A stretch of DNA of 64,000 nucleotides. Origin: Turnera subulata. Taxonomy: Eukaryota; Streptophyta; Magnoliopsida; Malpighiales; Passifloraceae. Numbering within the stretch: position 1 is the stretch's first letter; every line of letters starts with the position of its first letter. The notes under the pieces are model-generated. The model had not been told where the DNA came from, searched no databases, and saw nothing but the letters and a program-made list of their open reading frames with translations. The stretch spans positions 78,214 to 142,213 of the forward strand of contig JAKUCV010000281.1 of the NCBI GenBank assembly GCA_028386065.3. The letters are read 5' to 3'. A program made the translations under genes and the position numbers. This document shows positions 12,269 through 25,143 of the stretch, piece after piece.

Positions 12269-13763
12269 TGTTAGTGTAATATGCCCAAAAGCCAATCGAT
12301 GGATGTATATTTTGAGTCATGTATACACATTAAGGTTATTCCAATAAGTATCGTTTATGAGATAAACGCTTGCACATACTTATAACCCTAGAATATTTCA
12401 TATTCTTAAATTGTCCCTAGTCGATTATTATTATGGATGGGTTGTAATAATAAATTAAGACTAGCGTATGTTGAGAGTTTATATGTGATATGAATTCAAC
12501 ATACGGGTACAAGTTGGAGAAATTGTGGACTGGACCGACCCACATAAGAATGCTACATGGAACGTTATATGTTTGTCGATAGCGATTCTTATATGTATTG
12601 TCCTTAGACCTGAGATCGTCACATATGAATCGTATACTTTGATATTACTCTTGGCTATTTGGTGAATGAGTAGACTTAGTGTAATCATTGGGTATACGAT
12701 GAGTGTGTAGTGGGTTTTGTATGATCCAGAGGGGATTCGTCCAACCCATATTGGAGGGTTTCTTGATAGAGTTGAACCGTAAATACATGGCCATGCTCGG
12801 ATGATGATATGTGATATCATTGGTATCCGTTTTATCAGTTAACTTGAGGATCAAGAGACCGAGATTAGACATATGCGAGATTGACTTATTCCATGTCTCG
12901 TGTTTAATCTTGATAATGGGACGAAGGGACGATGACATGTTCCGAGGCACATGAAATCAGTATTGATCTCGTCGTTCGGGTAGCAATGATGTGTTGCTAG
13001 ATGTCGCTCTTTGTTTATAATTGTAAAATGAGATTTTACAATTATTGTCGGACGTTACAAGTGCCTACAGGGTCACACACATACAGTCGTTGATTCGAAC
13101 AGGTGGTCGGACCATGGTTGGACCAAGGTGTTGTTAGACTTTGGTTGGACCAGGGTCATTTTTTGGCTGGTTTGGTCAAGTAATTAGCTAAATTATTAGA
13201 CCAACTAGTGCTGAGTTGTGTGTGTTAGTGCTAGTGGGAGACATGATTATGTGTAGATATAATCATGTTGTTTAATGGTCCACTATGTTGGCCATTAAAC
13301 ACCCCTCCATTATGCATCTGATGTATTGAGTGATCAGATCACTATTGATCATTTTCCTCACTTGTCTTGAGAGTTTTTAGAGCTTAAGAAGTGTTTTTGA
13401 GAGGTCTGAAAATTGAGAGAAAACACACACATCTTCTTGGAGAAAGAAGAGAGAAAAATACCACACACAAACCTCCCGGAAATTCTGTTGCTAGCACACC
13501 AGTTCGGGAGAGCTCGGGGTTGAGAACGTGAGACGTCCATCAACCGGTTACAGCGGTTCGTGTGGATACCATAGAGGGGCAAGGCGTTTGTCTGGCTCTT
13601 GCTAGTTCGGCTCTACAGTTGGGTGAAAGACTTCAACCGTTCCAGGTACGAAAAATTGTTATTCGGTTTAGCTCCCTTCACATGGATCCTCCATGTGTTT
13701 CCGGTTTTTCCACTGCGTATTTGTGCATATGAGTGTCATATTTGCATGACCCGAAAACTCGCA
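12269..13763 (+). mobile_element. 5' LTR of the Angela-like element
   Basis: TGTTAGTGTAATATGCCCAA to ...ACTCGCA, about 1.5 kb, followed after one base by the primer binding site. It matches the 3' LTR at 19000-21282 apart from the 733-bp MITE there, and the solo LTR at 39536-41065. Short frames in it are LTR translation, not genes. Confidence 0.93.
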
Positions 13764-13764
13764 A

Positions 13765-13777
13765 TGGTAGCGGAGCC
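13765..13777 (+). other. Primer binding site
   Basis: TGGTAGCGGAGCC lies one base after the LTR end. It is the same variant as in the gypsy and SIRE-like elements of this window. Confidence 0.85.
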
Positions 13778-14052
13778 TCTTGTGAAGTCCTAAACCAAAT
13801 TTTGTGTGTTCATATGTTATATGTGATATAGCTTGAACATGCTAGGCATATGTGATATGTTGTTTTCAATTATGTATATGTGATATATGTGTTGATGTTG
13901 GTGTTTGTGAAAAGAGTTTTGACAACAAGAGCTTGATTGGTATGTGATATCAGTCAAGGTGTTCTTGGCAGTAGGTCGAAAGAGTTCGACTAGGAAAAAC
14001 CGAGAGTCGGTTTATGGATAGAACGATTGTCGTTCTAGTTCCGCAGGGCCAG

Positions 14053-14485
14053 AACATCGATGTTGGTGTGACTAACATCGATGTTCACATGGTGATTGGC
14101 CTTGGCCGAGTCTATTAAACATCTCTTGGCCGAACACTCACAACATCGATGTTTAAGTGTTGAACATCGATATTATTTGAGCTCGGCCAAAATTGGTTTG
14201 AGTTCCAGAACTCCAACAACATCGATGTTCTTGAGTTCTAGAACCTAAAAATTGATGTTTGAATGTTAAACATCGATGTTAAAATGCTACTGCCAAAACT
14301 TGAACTTTTCGAATCTCAACAACATAACATCGATGTTATTTGAGCTCGGCCAAATAGTTTGGAGTTCAAGTTACTCAAAACATGGATGTTTAATTCTTGA
14401 ACATCGATGTTCTTGAGCCTCGGCCAATTAGTTGGGAGAATTAGATTCTCATAACATCGATGTTCCAAACTTGAACATCGATGTT
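14053..14485 (+). repeat. Paired AACATCGATGTT palindromes in the copia leader
   Basis: Twelve or so copies of the 12-bp palindrome, perfect or with one or two changes, mostly as pairs. Start-to-start distance in the pairs is 21 bp (14053/14074, 14453/14474 and others). Between pairs a motif with GAGCTCGGCCAAA recurs. The block lies between primer binding site and gag and is not coding. Confidence 0.93.
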
Positions 14486-15050
14486 CTTATGTATGTTAGT
14501 TTTCAAATTTACATAACATCAATATATGATTTATCAAGAACAAGCATGTGATGTGTAGGAATTATATGTAGATGAAAATATTAAGTTCTTAGTTGTCTTC
14601 CATGGTAAGTACTCATCATTGCTTCGATCAACAATTGGTAGGTTTTGCCAAAGCAAGGTGCCATTGTTTATCTTAGCAAGGTGCGACGCGATAATTGTAA
14701 TATCGGAACTGCTTATTATGGTGTTGGACTTAACTAGGTCATCTTATTAGGATTAAGGACTTAGAGGCAAGGAGTTGAGCAAACTCTATAAGATAGACTA
14801 GAACAAAATGTTGTTCACTCAACTATCCAAGAGTTACATGAGATGTAATTGACAAGATTTGTCTACCTAAATAACTATTGATGTATGCGATCAGCCAAAG
14901 CTGACATATGTTGTAGTGAAATATGGATCTTGGCCTACTTATATAATTGTCTTGATTTATGTAGTAGGAGCACATTTAAACGAATTCCTTATTAAATGTA
15001 TTTGTATATGACTCTTATTTGTGTGAGTTGATCATTGTTGTAGAGTTTCA

Positions 15051-18000
15051 ATGGCACAAAACACTAGCACATTGTCACTACGATCGGTCCTTGAGAAGGA
15101 AAAGTTGAACGGGAATAATTTCCTGAAATGGTATCGTAACTTGAGGATAGTCCTCAAACAAGAAAAGAAACTGTATGTCCTCGAAGGGCCTGTTCCGAGT
15201 GAACCGGCGCCTAGTGCAGCAAGGTCAGAAAGGGATGCTTAGAAGAAGCATCTCGATGATGCATTGGACATTTCATGCCTAATGCTAATCACCATGGACT
15301 CTGAGCTTCAGAAGCAACATGAGAACATGGGGGCGTTCGATATGATCGAACATCTTAAGATGCTCTTTGAGGAGCAAGCAAGGCATGAGAGGTATAAGAC
15401 CTCTAAGGAATTGTTCCAATGCAGAATGGCTGAATCATCTCCCGTCAGACCTCATGTGCTTAAAATGATTGGATACATTGAAAGCCTTGAGGGTCTAGGG
15501 TTTCCTTTGCAAAAGGAGTTGGCCATTGATCTAGTCCTGCAATCGTTGCCGGATAGTTACGGTCAATTTGTCATGAACTTCAATATGAACCATCTTGACT
15601 AGTCCTTGTCTGAGTTGTTCAACATGTTGGGAATAGCTGAGCAACAAATGAAGGCAAGTAAATCCAACAGCATATTGATGCTTGGAGGAGGCAAAGGAAA
15701 GGGTAAAGCTAATGTGAAGAAATCCGCCAAAAAGTTTGGTGCTTCTTCTTCACAAGTGTTGAAACCTAAAGGTGGTGTTGCAAAGGAAGGCCAATGCTTC
15801 CATTGCAAGAAGTCCGGCCATTGGAGACATAACTGCCCGGTTTATCTTCAAGAGTTGAAGAAACAGAAGGGAAGCGAGGCTTCCACTTCAGGTATGTTCG
15901 TTATAGAAGCGAATATCTCTATGTCTGCATCATGGGTATTGGATACCGGATGTAGTTCTCACATTTGTGTAAATATGCAAGAACTAAGAAAGAGTAGGAG
16001 ATTGGCAAAGGGTGAGATAGACCTACGTGTGGGAAATGGAGCAAGAGTTGTTGCATTAGCCGTAGGAACTTACTATCTATCCTTACCGAGTGGTTTGGTT
16101 TTGGAACTAGACAACTGTTATTATGTACCAACCATAAGCATGAATTTGATTTCTGTGTCTTGTCTTGACAAGAAAGGATTTTCATTTGTAATAAAGGACA
16201 ATTCTTGTTCCATTTATTTCAATGATGTTTATTATGGTGGTGCATATTTGAGCAATGGTTTGTATGTTCTAAACCTAGAAACCGCGATCTATAACGTTAA
16301 TATGAAGAAGGTTAGAACGAACGATTCGAATGAAACGTACCTTTGGCATTGTTGTTTAGGCCATGTAAACGAGACTCAAATATCTAAACTCCATAAAGAT
16401 GGACTTTTAGACTCATTTGATTATGAATCGTTTGAGACATGTGAGTCGTGTTTGTAGGAAAAATGACAAAGGCTCCTTTTACCGGTAAGGGTGAGAGAGC
16501 ATCGGACTTGTTAGGTCTTATACATAGTGACGTATGCGGACCTATGTCCACACAGGCTAGAGGCGGTTTTTCATACTTCATTACTTTTACTGATGATTTT
16601 AGTAGATATGGCTATGTGTATCTAATGAGACACAAGTCGGAATCCTTTGAAAAGTTCAAAGAATTCAAGAATGAAGTACAGAATCAACTCGGTAAAAGTA
16701 TTAAGATGCTTCGATCAGAACGAGGAGGTGAATACTTAGACCGAGAATTCCTTGATCATCTAAAGGAGTGTGGTATAGTATCACAGCTCACTCCGCCGGG
16801 TACGCCTCAATGGAATGGTGTATCCAAAAATAGGAAATGAACCTTGTTGGACATGGTTCGTTCGATGATGAGTCAAGCTGACCTTCCTCCTTCATTTTGG
16901 GGACATGCATTATTAAGTGTTGCATTCACACTAAACCGTGTTCCATCAAAATCCGTCGAAAAGACACCATATAAGATATGGACTGGGAAGCGTCCCAATT
17001 TGTCTTTTATGAGAATTTGGGGTTGTGAGGCTTACATGAGACGTGAAGCTTCGGATAATCTCGGCCCCAAATCCGACAAGTGCCTCTTTGTAGGATACCC
17101 TAAGGAAATGAAAGGGTATTATTTCTATAATCCTTTAGAGCACAAAGTGTTTGTTGCTTGGACTGCTATTTTTCTAGAAAGAGAATTTATTTCTAGAAGA
17201 ATCAGTGGAAGGAAAATAAAACTCGAAGAAGTTCAAGAAACAGAGGCTGAGATGGAACAAGGGCAGGAACCACAAGATTTTGTGGATGAGATTCCTGCGC
17301 CTATAACACATGGACCGCGTAGGTCGGATAGGTCTCGGTATGAGCCTGAGAGATATGGATTTCTCATGACTCATACTGGAGACGTGATGCTCATAGAAGA
17401 CGATGAGCCCACTTCCTACCAGCAGGCCATCACGGGTTCGGACTCTAAGAAGTGGCTAGAGGCCATGAATTCGGAAATGGAATCCATGTACGAAAACAAG
17501 GTATGGATCTTGGTTGATCCACCTGAAGGGGTAAAACCCATAGGGTGCAAATGGGTCTTTAAGAGAAAGACCGACATGGATGGTAATGTGATTACCTATA
17601 AAGGGCAATTGGTTGCGAAAGGTTTCAAGCAAGTTCATGGTATTGACTATGATGAAACTTTCTCACAAGTTGCCATGGTTAAATCCATCCGGATTCTGTT
17701 GGCAATAGCGGCATACTATGATTATGAGATATGGCAAATGGATGTCAAAACCGCTTTTCTTAATGGAAATCTTTCAGAGGATGTGTACATGACACAACCC
17801 GAGGGTTTTGTCAATCCAGAGAATGCCAATATGGTATGCAAGTTGCAGAGATCCATTTATGGATAGAAGCAAGCTTCTAGGAGTTAAAATCTTCCTTTCA
17901 ATGATGTAATCAAAGAGTTTGGTTTCATTAAGAACGAAGATGAACCATGTGTTTACAAGAAGGTTAGTGGGAGCACTATTATTTTCTTGTTGTTGTATGT

Positions 18001-18985
18001 TGACGACATCTTGCTCATTAGGAATGATATTCCGACACTACAGTCTGTAAAGGCTTGGTTAGGAAAGAATTTCTCGATGAAGGACTTAGGAGAAGCTGCC
18101 TATGTGTTAGGTATAAAGATCTATAGAGATAGATCGAAAAGGCTTCTCGGGCTAAGTCAGAGTACGTATATTGACAAGGTGCTAAAGAGGTTTAGCATGC
18201 AAGATTCTAAGAAAGGATTCTTGCCCTTGTCAAATGGCATATCTCTCTCAAAGAATCAATGTCCTAGTACATCTAAGGAGAGAGAGCAGATGAGTAAGAT
18301 TCCTTACGCTTCGGCAATAGGATCTATCATGTATGCCATGTTATGTACTAGACCGGATGTCGCTTATGCTTTGAGTGTCACAAGCAGATACCATGCTGAT
18401 CCCGGTGAGAGTCACTGGACAGCGGTAAAGAACATCCTTAAGTACTTGAGAAGGACTAAGGATGCATTCCTGGTTTACGGAAGCGTGGATGAGCTCGTTA
18501 TAAAGGGTTACACCGATGCTAGCTTCCAAACCGATAGGGATGATTTTAGATCGCAGTCAGGTTATGTGTTTTGTCTTGGAGGTGGGGCTGTTAGCTGGAA
18601 GAGTTCAAAGCAAGAGACAGTAGCCGACTCTACAACTGAGGCTGAGTACATTGCTGTCTCAGATGCGGCGAAAGAGGCCGTTTGGATCAAGAAGTTCGTA
18701 ACAGAAATTGGTGTGGTTCCGAGCATCGAGAGTCTGATTGAGCTCTATTGTGACAACAATGGGACAATCGCACTGGCTCAGGAACCGAGATACCACCAGA
18801 GATCCAAACATATACTCCGATGCTATCATCTTATTAGAGAGATCATAGATAGAGGCGATGTCAGCTTGTGCAGAGTTCCTTCGGAGAACAATGTAGCAGA
18901 TCCATTGACTAAGCCACTCACACAGCAGAAGCATGATGGTCATGCTGCGTCCATTGGTATTAGATACATGTATGATTGGCTTTAG
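15051..18985 (+). pseudogene. Ty1/copia gag-pol polyprotein, broken
   Basis: The ATG at 15051 opens a gag of the UBN2 type, followed by CCHC knuckle CFHCKKSGHWRHNC, protease LDTGCSSHIC, the pre-integrase domain (LWHCCLGHVNE), integrase (HSDVCGP, TDDFSRY), reverse transcriptase (VAKGFKQVHGIDYDETF, LLYVDDILLI) and RNase H (YTDASFQTD, ADSTTEAEY), ending YDWL at 18985. Inactivating changes are stops at 15240-15242, 15600-15602, 16838-16840, 17864-17866 and near 17885, and a one-base shift near 16455. The second catalytic Asp of integrase reads Glu (RSERGGEY for the usual RSDRGGEY). All domains remain recognisable, so it is a fairly recent casualty. Confidence 0.95.
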
Positions 18986-18987
18986 CG

Positions 18988-18999
18988 CAAGTGGGAGAT
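18988..18999 (+). other. Polypurine tract
   Basis: CAAGTGGGAGAT directly precedes the 3' LTR, a classic copia arrangement. Confidence 0.85.
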
Positions 19000-21282
19000 T
19001 GTTAGTGTAATATGACCAAAAGCCAATTGATGGATGTATATTTTGAGTCATGTATACACATTAAGGTTATTCCAATAAGTATCGTTTATGAGATAAACGC
19101 TTGCACATACTTATAACCCTAGAATATTTCATATTCTTAAGTTGTCCCTAGTCGATTATTATTATGGATGGGTTGTAATAATAAATTAAGACTAGCGTAT
19201 GTTGAGAGTTTATATGTGATATGAATTCAACATACAGGTACAAGTTGGAGAACTTGTGGACTGGACTGACCCACATAAGAACGCTACATGGAACGTTTTA
19301 TGTTTGTCGATAGCGATTCTTATATGTATTGTCCTTAGACCTAAGATCGTCAAGGTTCCCAACATATGAATTGTATACTTTGATATTACTCTTGGCTATT
19401 TCATAAATGAGTAGACTTTGTGTAATCATTGGGTATACGATGAGTGTGTAGTGGGTTTTGTATGATCCAGAGGGGATTCGTCCAACCCATATAACAGGTA
19501 TATTATCGGAGGGTTTCTTGATAGAGTTGAACCGTAAATGCATGGCCATGCTCGAATGATGATATGTGATATCATTGGTATCCATTTTACCGGTTAACTC
19601 GAGGATCAAGAAACCGAGATTAGTCATATGCGAGATTGACTTATTCCATGTCTCGTGTTTATTCTTGATAATGGGACGAAGGGACAATGACATGTTGAGT
19701 AAATAGTTTTTTATGTCCCTCCACTTTATCGATTTCACATTTATTGTCCCTCTTCGTTTTTTTTCACTCTTGTCGTCCCTCAACTCTTGATTTACCGGGT
19801 CAGGTGGTCCTTTTTACCTGCTGCAACAGGTTAGTAGCTGTGGAGCTGACACGTGGCAGTGGGGCCCATGATCTGCATATTTTTTATTATTTTTATCCAT
19901 TTTTATATTTTTCCAAAAATTTAAGCCTTAAAAATTTTTATATAAATTAAAATTTTTTAGAAAATAAATATTAATTTCAAAATATGCAGTGAGAAAAAAA
20001 TTAAATATGATCATCATCTCACCTAATCCCTCTATAATATTCCGGTTAACGAAATTGAACAAAATTAACAAAAATTAGAACTAAAAAAAAAAACTAAAAC
20101 AATGAGAGGCATATCTAATTCTAACCTATAAATTAAAAAAAAAAACAAACAGTGGAGGATACCAGTATATAATGAGGAAAATTAAGATTTATTAATTTTA
20201 AAGGATTTTAAAAATAAAATTTGATTAAAAAAAATAATCAAATAAATAAGTTGTGTGTGGGCCCCACTGTCACTTGTCAACTCCATAGCTATCAACCTGC
20301 TGTTGCAGGTAAAAAGGACCACGTGACCCGGTAAATCAAGAGTTGAGGGACGACATGAGTGAAAAAAAACGAAGAGGGACAATAAATGCGAAATCGATAA
20401 AGTGGAGGGACAGAAAAAACTATTTACTCATGACATGTTCCGAGGCACGTGGAATCAGTATTGATCTTGTCGTTCGGGTAGCAATGATGTCTTGCTAGAC
20501 GCCGCTCTTTGTTTATAATTGTAAAATGAGATTTTACAATTATTGCCGGATGTTACAAGTGCCTACAGGGTCACACACATATAGTCGTTGATTCGAGCAG
20601 GTGGTTGAACCGTTGTTGGACCATGGTTGGACCAAGGTGTTGTTGGACTGCGGTTGGACCGTGGTTGGACCAGGGTCGTTTTTGGGTTGGTTTGGTCAAG
20701 TAAACAGCTGAATTATTAGACCAACTAGTGTTGAGTTGTGTGTGTTAGTGCTAGTGGGAGACATGATTATGTGTAGACATAATCATGTTTTTTAATGGTC
20801 CACCATGTTGGCCATTAAACACCCCTCCATTATGCATTTGATTTATTGAGTGATCAGATCACTATTGATCATCTTCCTCACTTGTCTTGAGAGTTTTCAG
20901 AGCTTAAGAATTGTTTTTAAGAGGTCTAAAAATTGAGAGCAAACACACACATCTTCTTAGAGAAAGAAGAGAGAAAAACACCACACACAAACCTCCCGGA
21001 AATTCTGTTGCTAGCATACCAGTTCGGGAGAGCTCGGGTTGAGAATGTGAGACGTCCTTCAACCGGTTACAGCGGTTCGTGTGGATACCATAGAGGGGCA
21101 AGGCGTTTGTCTGGCTCTTGCTGGTTTGGCTCTACAGGTGGGTGAAAGACTTCAACCGTTCCAGGTACGAAAAATTGTTATTCGGTTTAGCTCCCTTCAC
21201 ATGGATCCTCCATGTGTTTCCGGTTTTTCCGCTGCGTATTTGTGCATATAAGTGTCATATTTGCATGACCCAGAAACTTACA
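19000..21282 (+). mobile_element. 3' LTR of the Angela-like element, interrupted by a MITE
   Basis: TGTTAGTGTAATATGACC to ...ACTTACA. Removing 19697-20439 (MITE plus one TSD copy) leaves an LTR colinear with 12269-13763. Confidence 0.93.
19697..20429. mobile_element. Mutator-like MITE, 733 bp, 10-bp TSD
   Basis: Ends are GAGTAAATAGTTTTTT and its inverse. The inverted repeats are about 180 bp and highly similar. The flanking duplication ATGACATGTT at 19687-19696 and 20430-20439 is perfect, and the empty site is visible in the 5' LTR at about 12934-12943. TSD of 9-11 bp plus long inverted repeats points to the Mutator superfamily. The interior is AT-rich and non-coding; frames at 19744-19950 and 20182-20382 are the two inverted repeats. 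Confidence 0.92.
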
Positions 21283-21815
21283 ATGATTTTGCTTAATATG
21301 GGAGTAAATGTGTAGTCAATTAGTTTTGGAATGATTTAGAGGAGTAATAATTAAGTAATGGAGTGATTCTGGGTTTATTAGGGGTTGATTACGTGGTAGG
21401 ATCAAATCAAAGCTGAATTAGGGGGATTGGGGTTCGGAAAAGGAAAGAACGGGTGATACGCGGAGTGACAAGCGGTCATTTCGCGATGACTGTCGGGTGT
21501 CGTCAGACATCCACACATGACCGCCGGCCCTGGCGGCCATCAGTGCCCAGAATCCCTGATTTTGCCGATTTTTGTTTCTAATTCAATCCTATGCGGTTTT
21601 GGACTAGATTTTCGGGCATAATCTTCACCATTAAGCAGGTCCATGCATCTAGGCTTCCCAGAATACTATAAATAGGACCCCTCACTCACATTTCAAGAGA
21701 TCAAGCTCTCATTACACACACACCTCATAAGCTTTGTTTGCTTGGAGAAACTCTACTTCTCCAAGCCTAAAAACATTACTATAGGCAGAAACTCTGGAGA
21801 AATTTCATGGGAATG

Positions 21816-24800
21816 TGTCACGCCCTCGTTTAAGCATGACCAGCCAGGTACCGTGTGCACCTACATCATGCCACAAGGCACCCTAAGGCCTATACTCGTT
21901 CTCACATAAGCTAGTCGCAATTGCCTAGCGGGTTACTAACCAAGTATAACGCACAGCGTGAACGGAAGCAAAATCAACATAGCAAAGGCAACAAAAGAAA
22001 CTAACTATTTAAAACTCATTTATTAAGCCATATCCATTACTGTTATAGAATTCTGCTACAAGGGGCACTAACTCATACAACCCAAGACATAACCTCTTTA
22101 GTAATAAATTCAATAATACAATGAAGGAAACTGACTCGGCTATACCCATCGACCTACTATCCGTACACTCATTCTTGCACCTGCAAGGCAAGGGGAGAAA
22201 TGGAGGGATGAGTATAAAACTCAGCAAGTAAATAGGCAATGCAAGAAAGCAACTACAACTGCACACAAAGCTCGACATGAGCAACACACATCCATGCAGC
22301 ACATAAAATGGTGCAAAGAATCAATCCCGGGCACTCACGCCCTAAAGCAATCCATCGTGTCCCAGACACATAATGGTCTCATTCCACCCCGACCTGCTAG
22401 GGTATTATGCGCCCCAAGGCAGCCTATGTAGTTTGGTAGCATATACAGGTGTTACTCCTTAGCCCACAGCCCCACGTACGTGGCATAACCAAGAAGTCAC
22501 GGGAAGTGCATGTGACTCGCTACCACAACTCACACACCTCCTAGTGGACATCGTATCACACCTATAACAGACCAAGCGGGCAATATCCTCTGCAAGGTTC
22601 AACAACCTGTACAAGCACCCAGTGCCAATATCTCGTGGCGCACAAGTTTACTACAAGTGCCCACCATCTCATGGTATGTGCAAGCCTCACTAGCACTACC
22701 CGTGCACCTCAACCAACTGGCCAGTGGTACCACAATCACAAGCATTCTCGAAGGATAAGTAACACCCGACTCTCATCATAAGAGTATCCCTCTAGGTACT
22801 TGGGGTATCACATCATCCCCTCCTTCAAGAATTTCGTCCGCGAAATTCAGATGTTACTATATCCTTACAGGTAACATCAACCCGTTTATGTAACTCTCAA
22901 TCATCTTCCCGAAAAATGTTGATATGCTATTCCATTATTCCTCATTACTTCAAATATATCTCAACTTGCTACTCAGCTCTTAACTCATTCCAATTTATCT
23001 CCAATCCATTTACCTCGAAATTCATTCTCGAGTTCAACCTTAACTCCTTAGTGTCTTCCAAGCTTGAAACTTACAATGTACAATCCCCATATATCCTTAT
23101 GATCATATCTCACATTAACCCGTTTCACATATCTTGACGACTCAATCGGAATCTTATAGATTCTAATTCTATCAACTATCTATCACTCCTTACCACGGTA
23201 CAAATGGTTAGGCTAAACAGTAATTGCATATTTTCTTTTAAAACATTACAAAAATATTATAAATTGTGGCCACATAGCAAAATTAAATAAAATAGTGCAA
23301 TGTACTACTAACCTTCCAAATGTAACCGTACAAGTTCATACCATAACTCTTCCACACGATACATCGCTGATTAAGCTATCATAATCTATATGTTCATTTT
23401 CTCATCACTAAAACCTCCTATCTCTTGTTCACTCAATTACAGGTGCACTACCGGTATACAATTGTGCCAATTGGCCCTCAAGGCTAATTATCCCCAACCG
23501 AAACTCAAAATGCACCACTCGCACAAAAGCGCGTGTACTCGGATAGTAAACAGCCTATCGGGAAACAAAATGCACCAATCGCACCCTGGTGCATGCACTG
23601 GCACTCTAATTGGCCAACCGAATCAATTGCCCCAACCGGGCCACAAGGTACACTACTCTCACAGTGATGCCCACTATTGCATACACAAGTACACTAGTTG
23701 TACCAGCTAAGCCAACAAAATATTCTGCTCGGACCAATTGGACAACCACGGGTCCAATTGCATCCCAAACAACCCAGCCACGCTTCCGCAGCGCCACTCC
23801 GCTTATACCTCACAAAGGGTATAATATTTCATATTCGTCCCCAATTCCACCATCATACTCGATTCATCGATAAACTTTCCCCACCACTCTTAACACATCT
23901 TTAAATTCATCCAAAACATTGCTTGCTTCCATTAGTACCTTATTCCCAACCTCTCCATACCATCATGGCATGTCCACTAATTGCGATTAGTACATCAAGC
24001 AAACTCAAAAATACAACAACATATAAAACACAACAACACATATAAGACGCAAGTCTCTCACCAAACCCCCAACCTCTAACTCGATGGGTACTAGCCAAGA
24101 CTCAACAGCCTATGCCCCTTAGCAAAATTTTATAACTATGCTCCGCTACCATTTTGTCACGCCCCCGCTTAAGCATGACCGGCCAGCTACCGTGTGCACC
24201 TACATCATGCCACAAGGCACCCCAAGGCCTATACTCGTTCTCACAGAAGCTAGTCGCAATTGCCTAGCGGGTTACTAACCAAGTATAACGCGCAGCGTGA
24301 ACGGAAGCAAAATCAACATAGCAAAGGCAACAATAAAACACATTTATTAAGCCATATCCATTAATGTTACAGAATTCTGCTACAAAGGGCACTAACTCAT
24401 ACAACCCAAGACATAACCTCTGTAGTAATAAATTCAATAATACAATGAAGGAAACCGACTCGGCTATACCCATCGACCTACTATCCGAACACTCATTCTC
24501 GCACCTGCAAGGCAAGGGGAGATATGGGGGGTGAGTATAAAACTCAGCAAGTAAATAGGCAATGCAAGAAAGCAACTACAACTGCACACAGAGCTCGACA
24601 TGAGCAACACACAGTCATGCATCACATAAAATGGTGCAAAGAATCAATCCCGGGCACTCACGCCCTAAAGCAATCCATCGTGTCCCAGACACATACTGGT
24701 CTCATTCCCCTCCGACCAGCTAGGGTATGATGCGCCTCAAGGTAGCCTATGTAGTTTGGTAGCATATACAGGTGTTACTCCTTAGCCCACAGCCCCACGT

Positions 24801-25143
24801 ACGAGGGATAACTGAGAAGTCACGGGAAGTGCGCGTGACTCGCTACCACAACTCACACAGCTCCTGTCGGACATCGTATCACACCTGTAATAGACCAAGC
24901 GGGCAATATCCTCCGCAAGGTTCAACAACCTGTACAAGCACCCAGTGCTAATATCTCATGGCGCACAAGTTTACTACAAGTGCCCACCATCTCATGTACG
25001 TGCAAGCCTCGCTAGCACTACCCGTGCACCTAGTGCACCTCAACCAACTGGCCAGTGGTACCACAATCACAAGCATTCTCGAAGGATAAGTAACACCCGA
25101 CTCTCATCATAAGAGTATCCCTCTAGGTACCTGGGGTATCACA
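21816..25143 (-). mobile_element. Non-coding LTR element (LTRs 21816-22812 and 24155-25143)
   Basis: Two direct repeats of about 1 kb read TGTGATACCCC...GGGCGTGACA on the minus strand. The primer binding site TGGTAGCGGAGCA lies at 24151-24139 beside the 5' LTR, and a purine tract (minus TCTTGAAGGAGGGGATGA) at 22830-22813 beside the 3' LTR. The 1.3-kb interior has no frame with a known domain, so it must have depended on an autonomous partner. Flanks GAATG and AAAAG do not make a clean TSD. Confidence 0.85.

Larger units (their letters stand above)
12269..21282 (+). mobile_element. Full-length Ty1/copia element, Angela/Tork-like, with TSD ATGAT
   Basis: ATGAT precedes the 5' LTR (12264-12268) and follows the 3' LTR (21283-21287). 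LTRs begin TGTTAGTGTAATATG. The order is LTR, PBS, long leader with paired palindromes, gag, protease, integrase, reverse transcriptase, RNase H, polypurine tract, LTR. That domain order (integrase before reverse transcriptase) defines Ty1/copia. The wording of the RT and RNase H, such as LLYVDDILLI and VADSTTEAEY, resembles Angela-type elements. The element is full length but its polyprotein is broken. Confidence 0.95.

Noticed and set aside
19744..20382. Two similar frames beginning MSLFVFFHSCRPSTLDLPG
   Set aside because: They are the two inverted repeats of the MITE read from each end.
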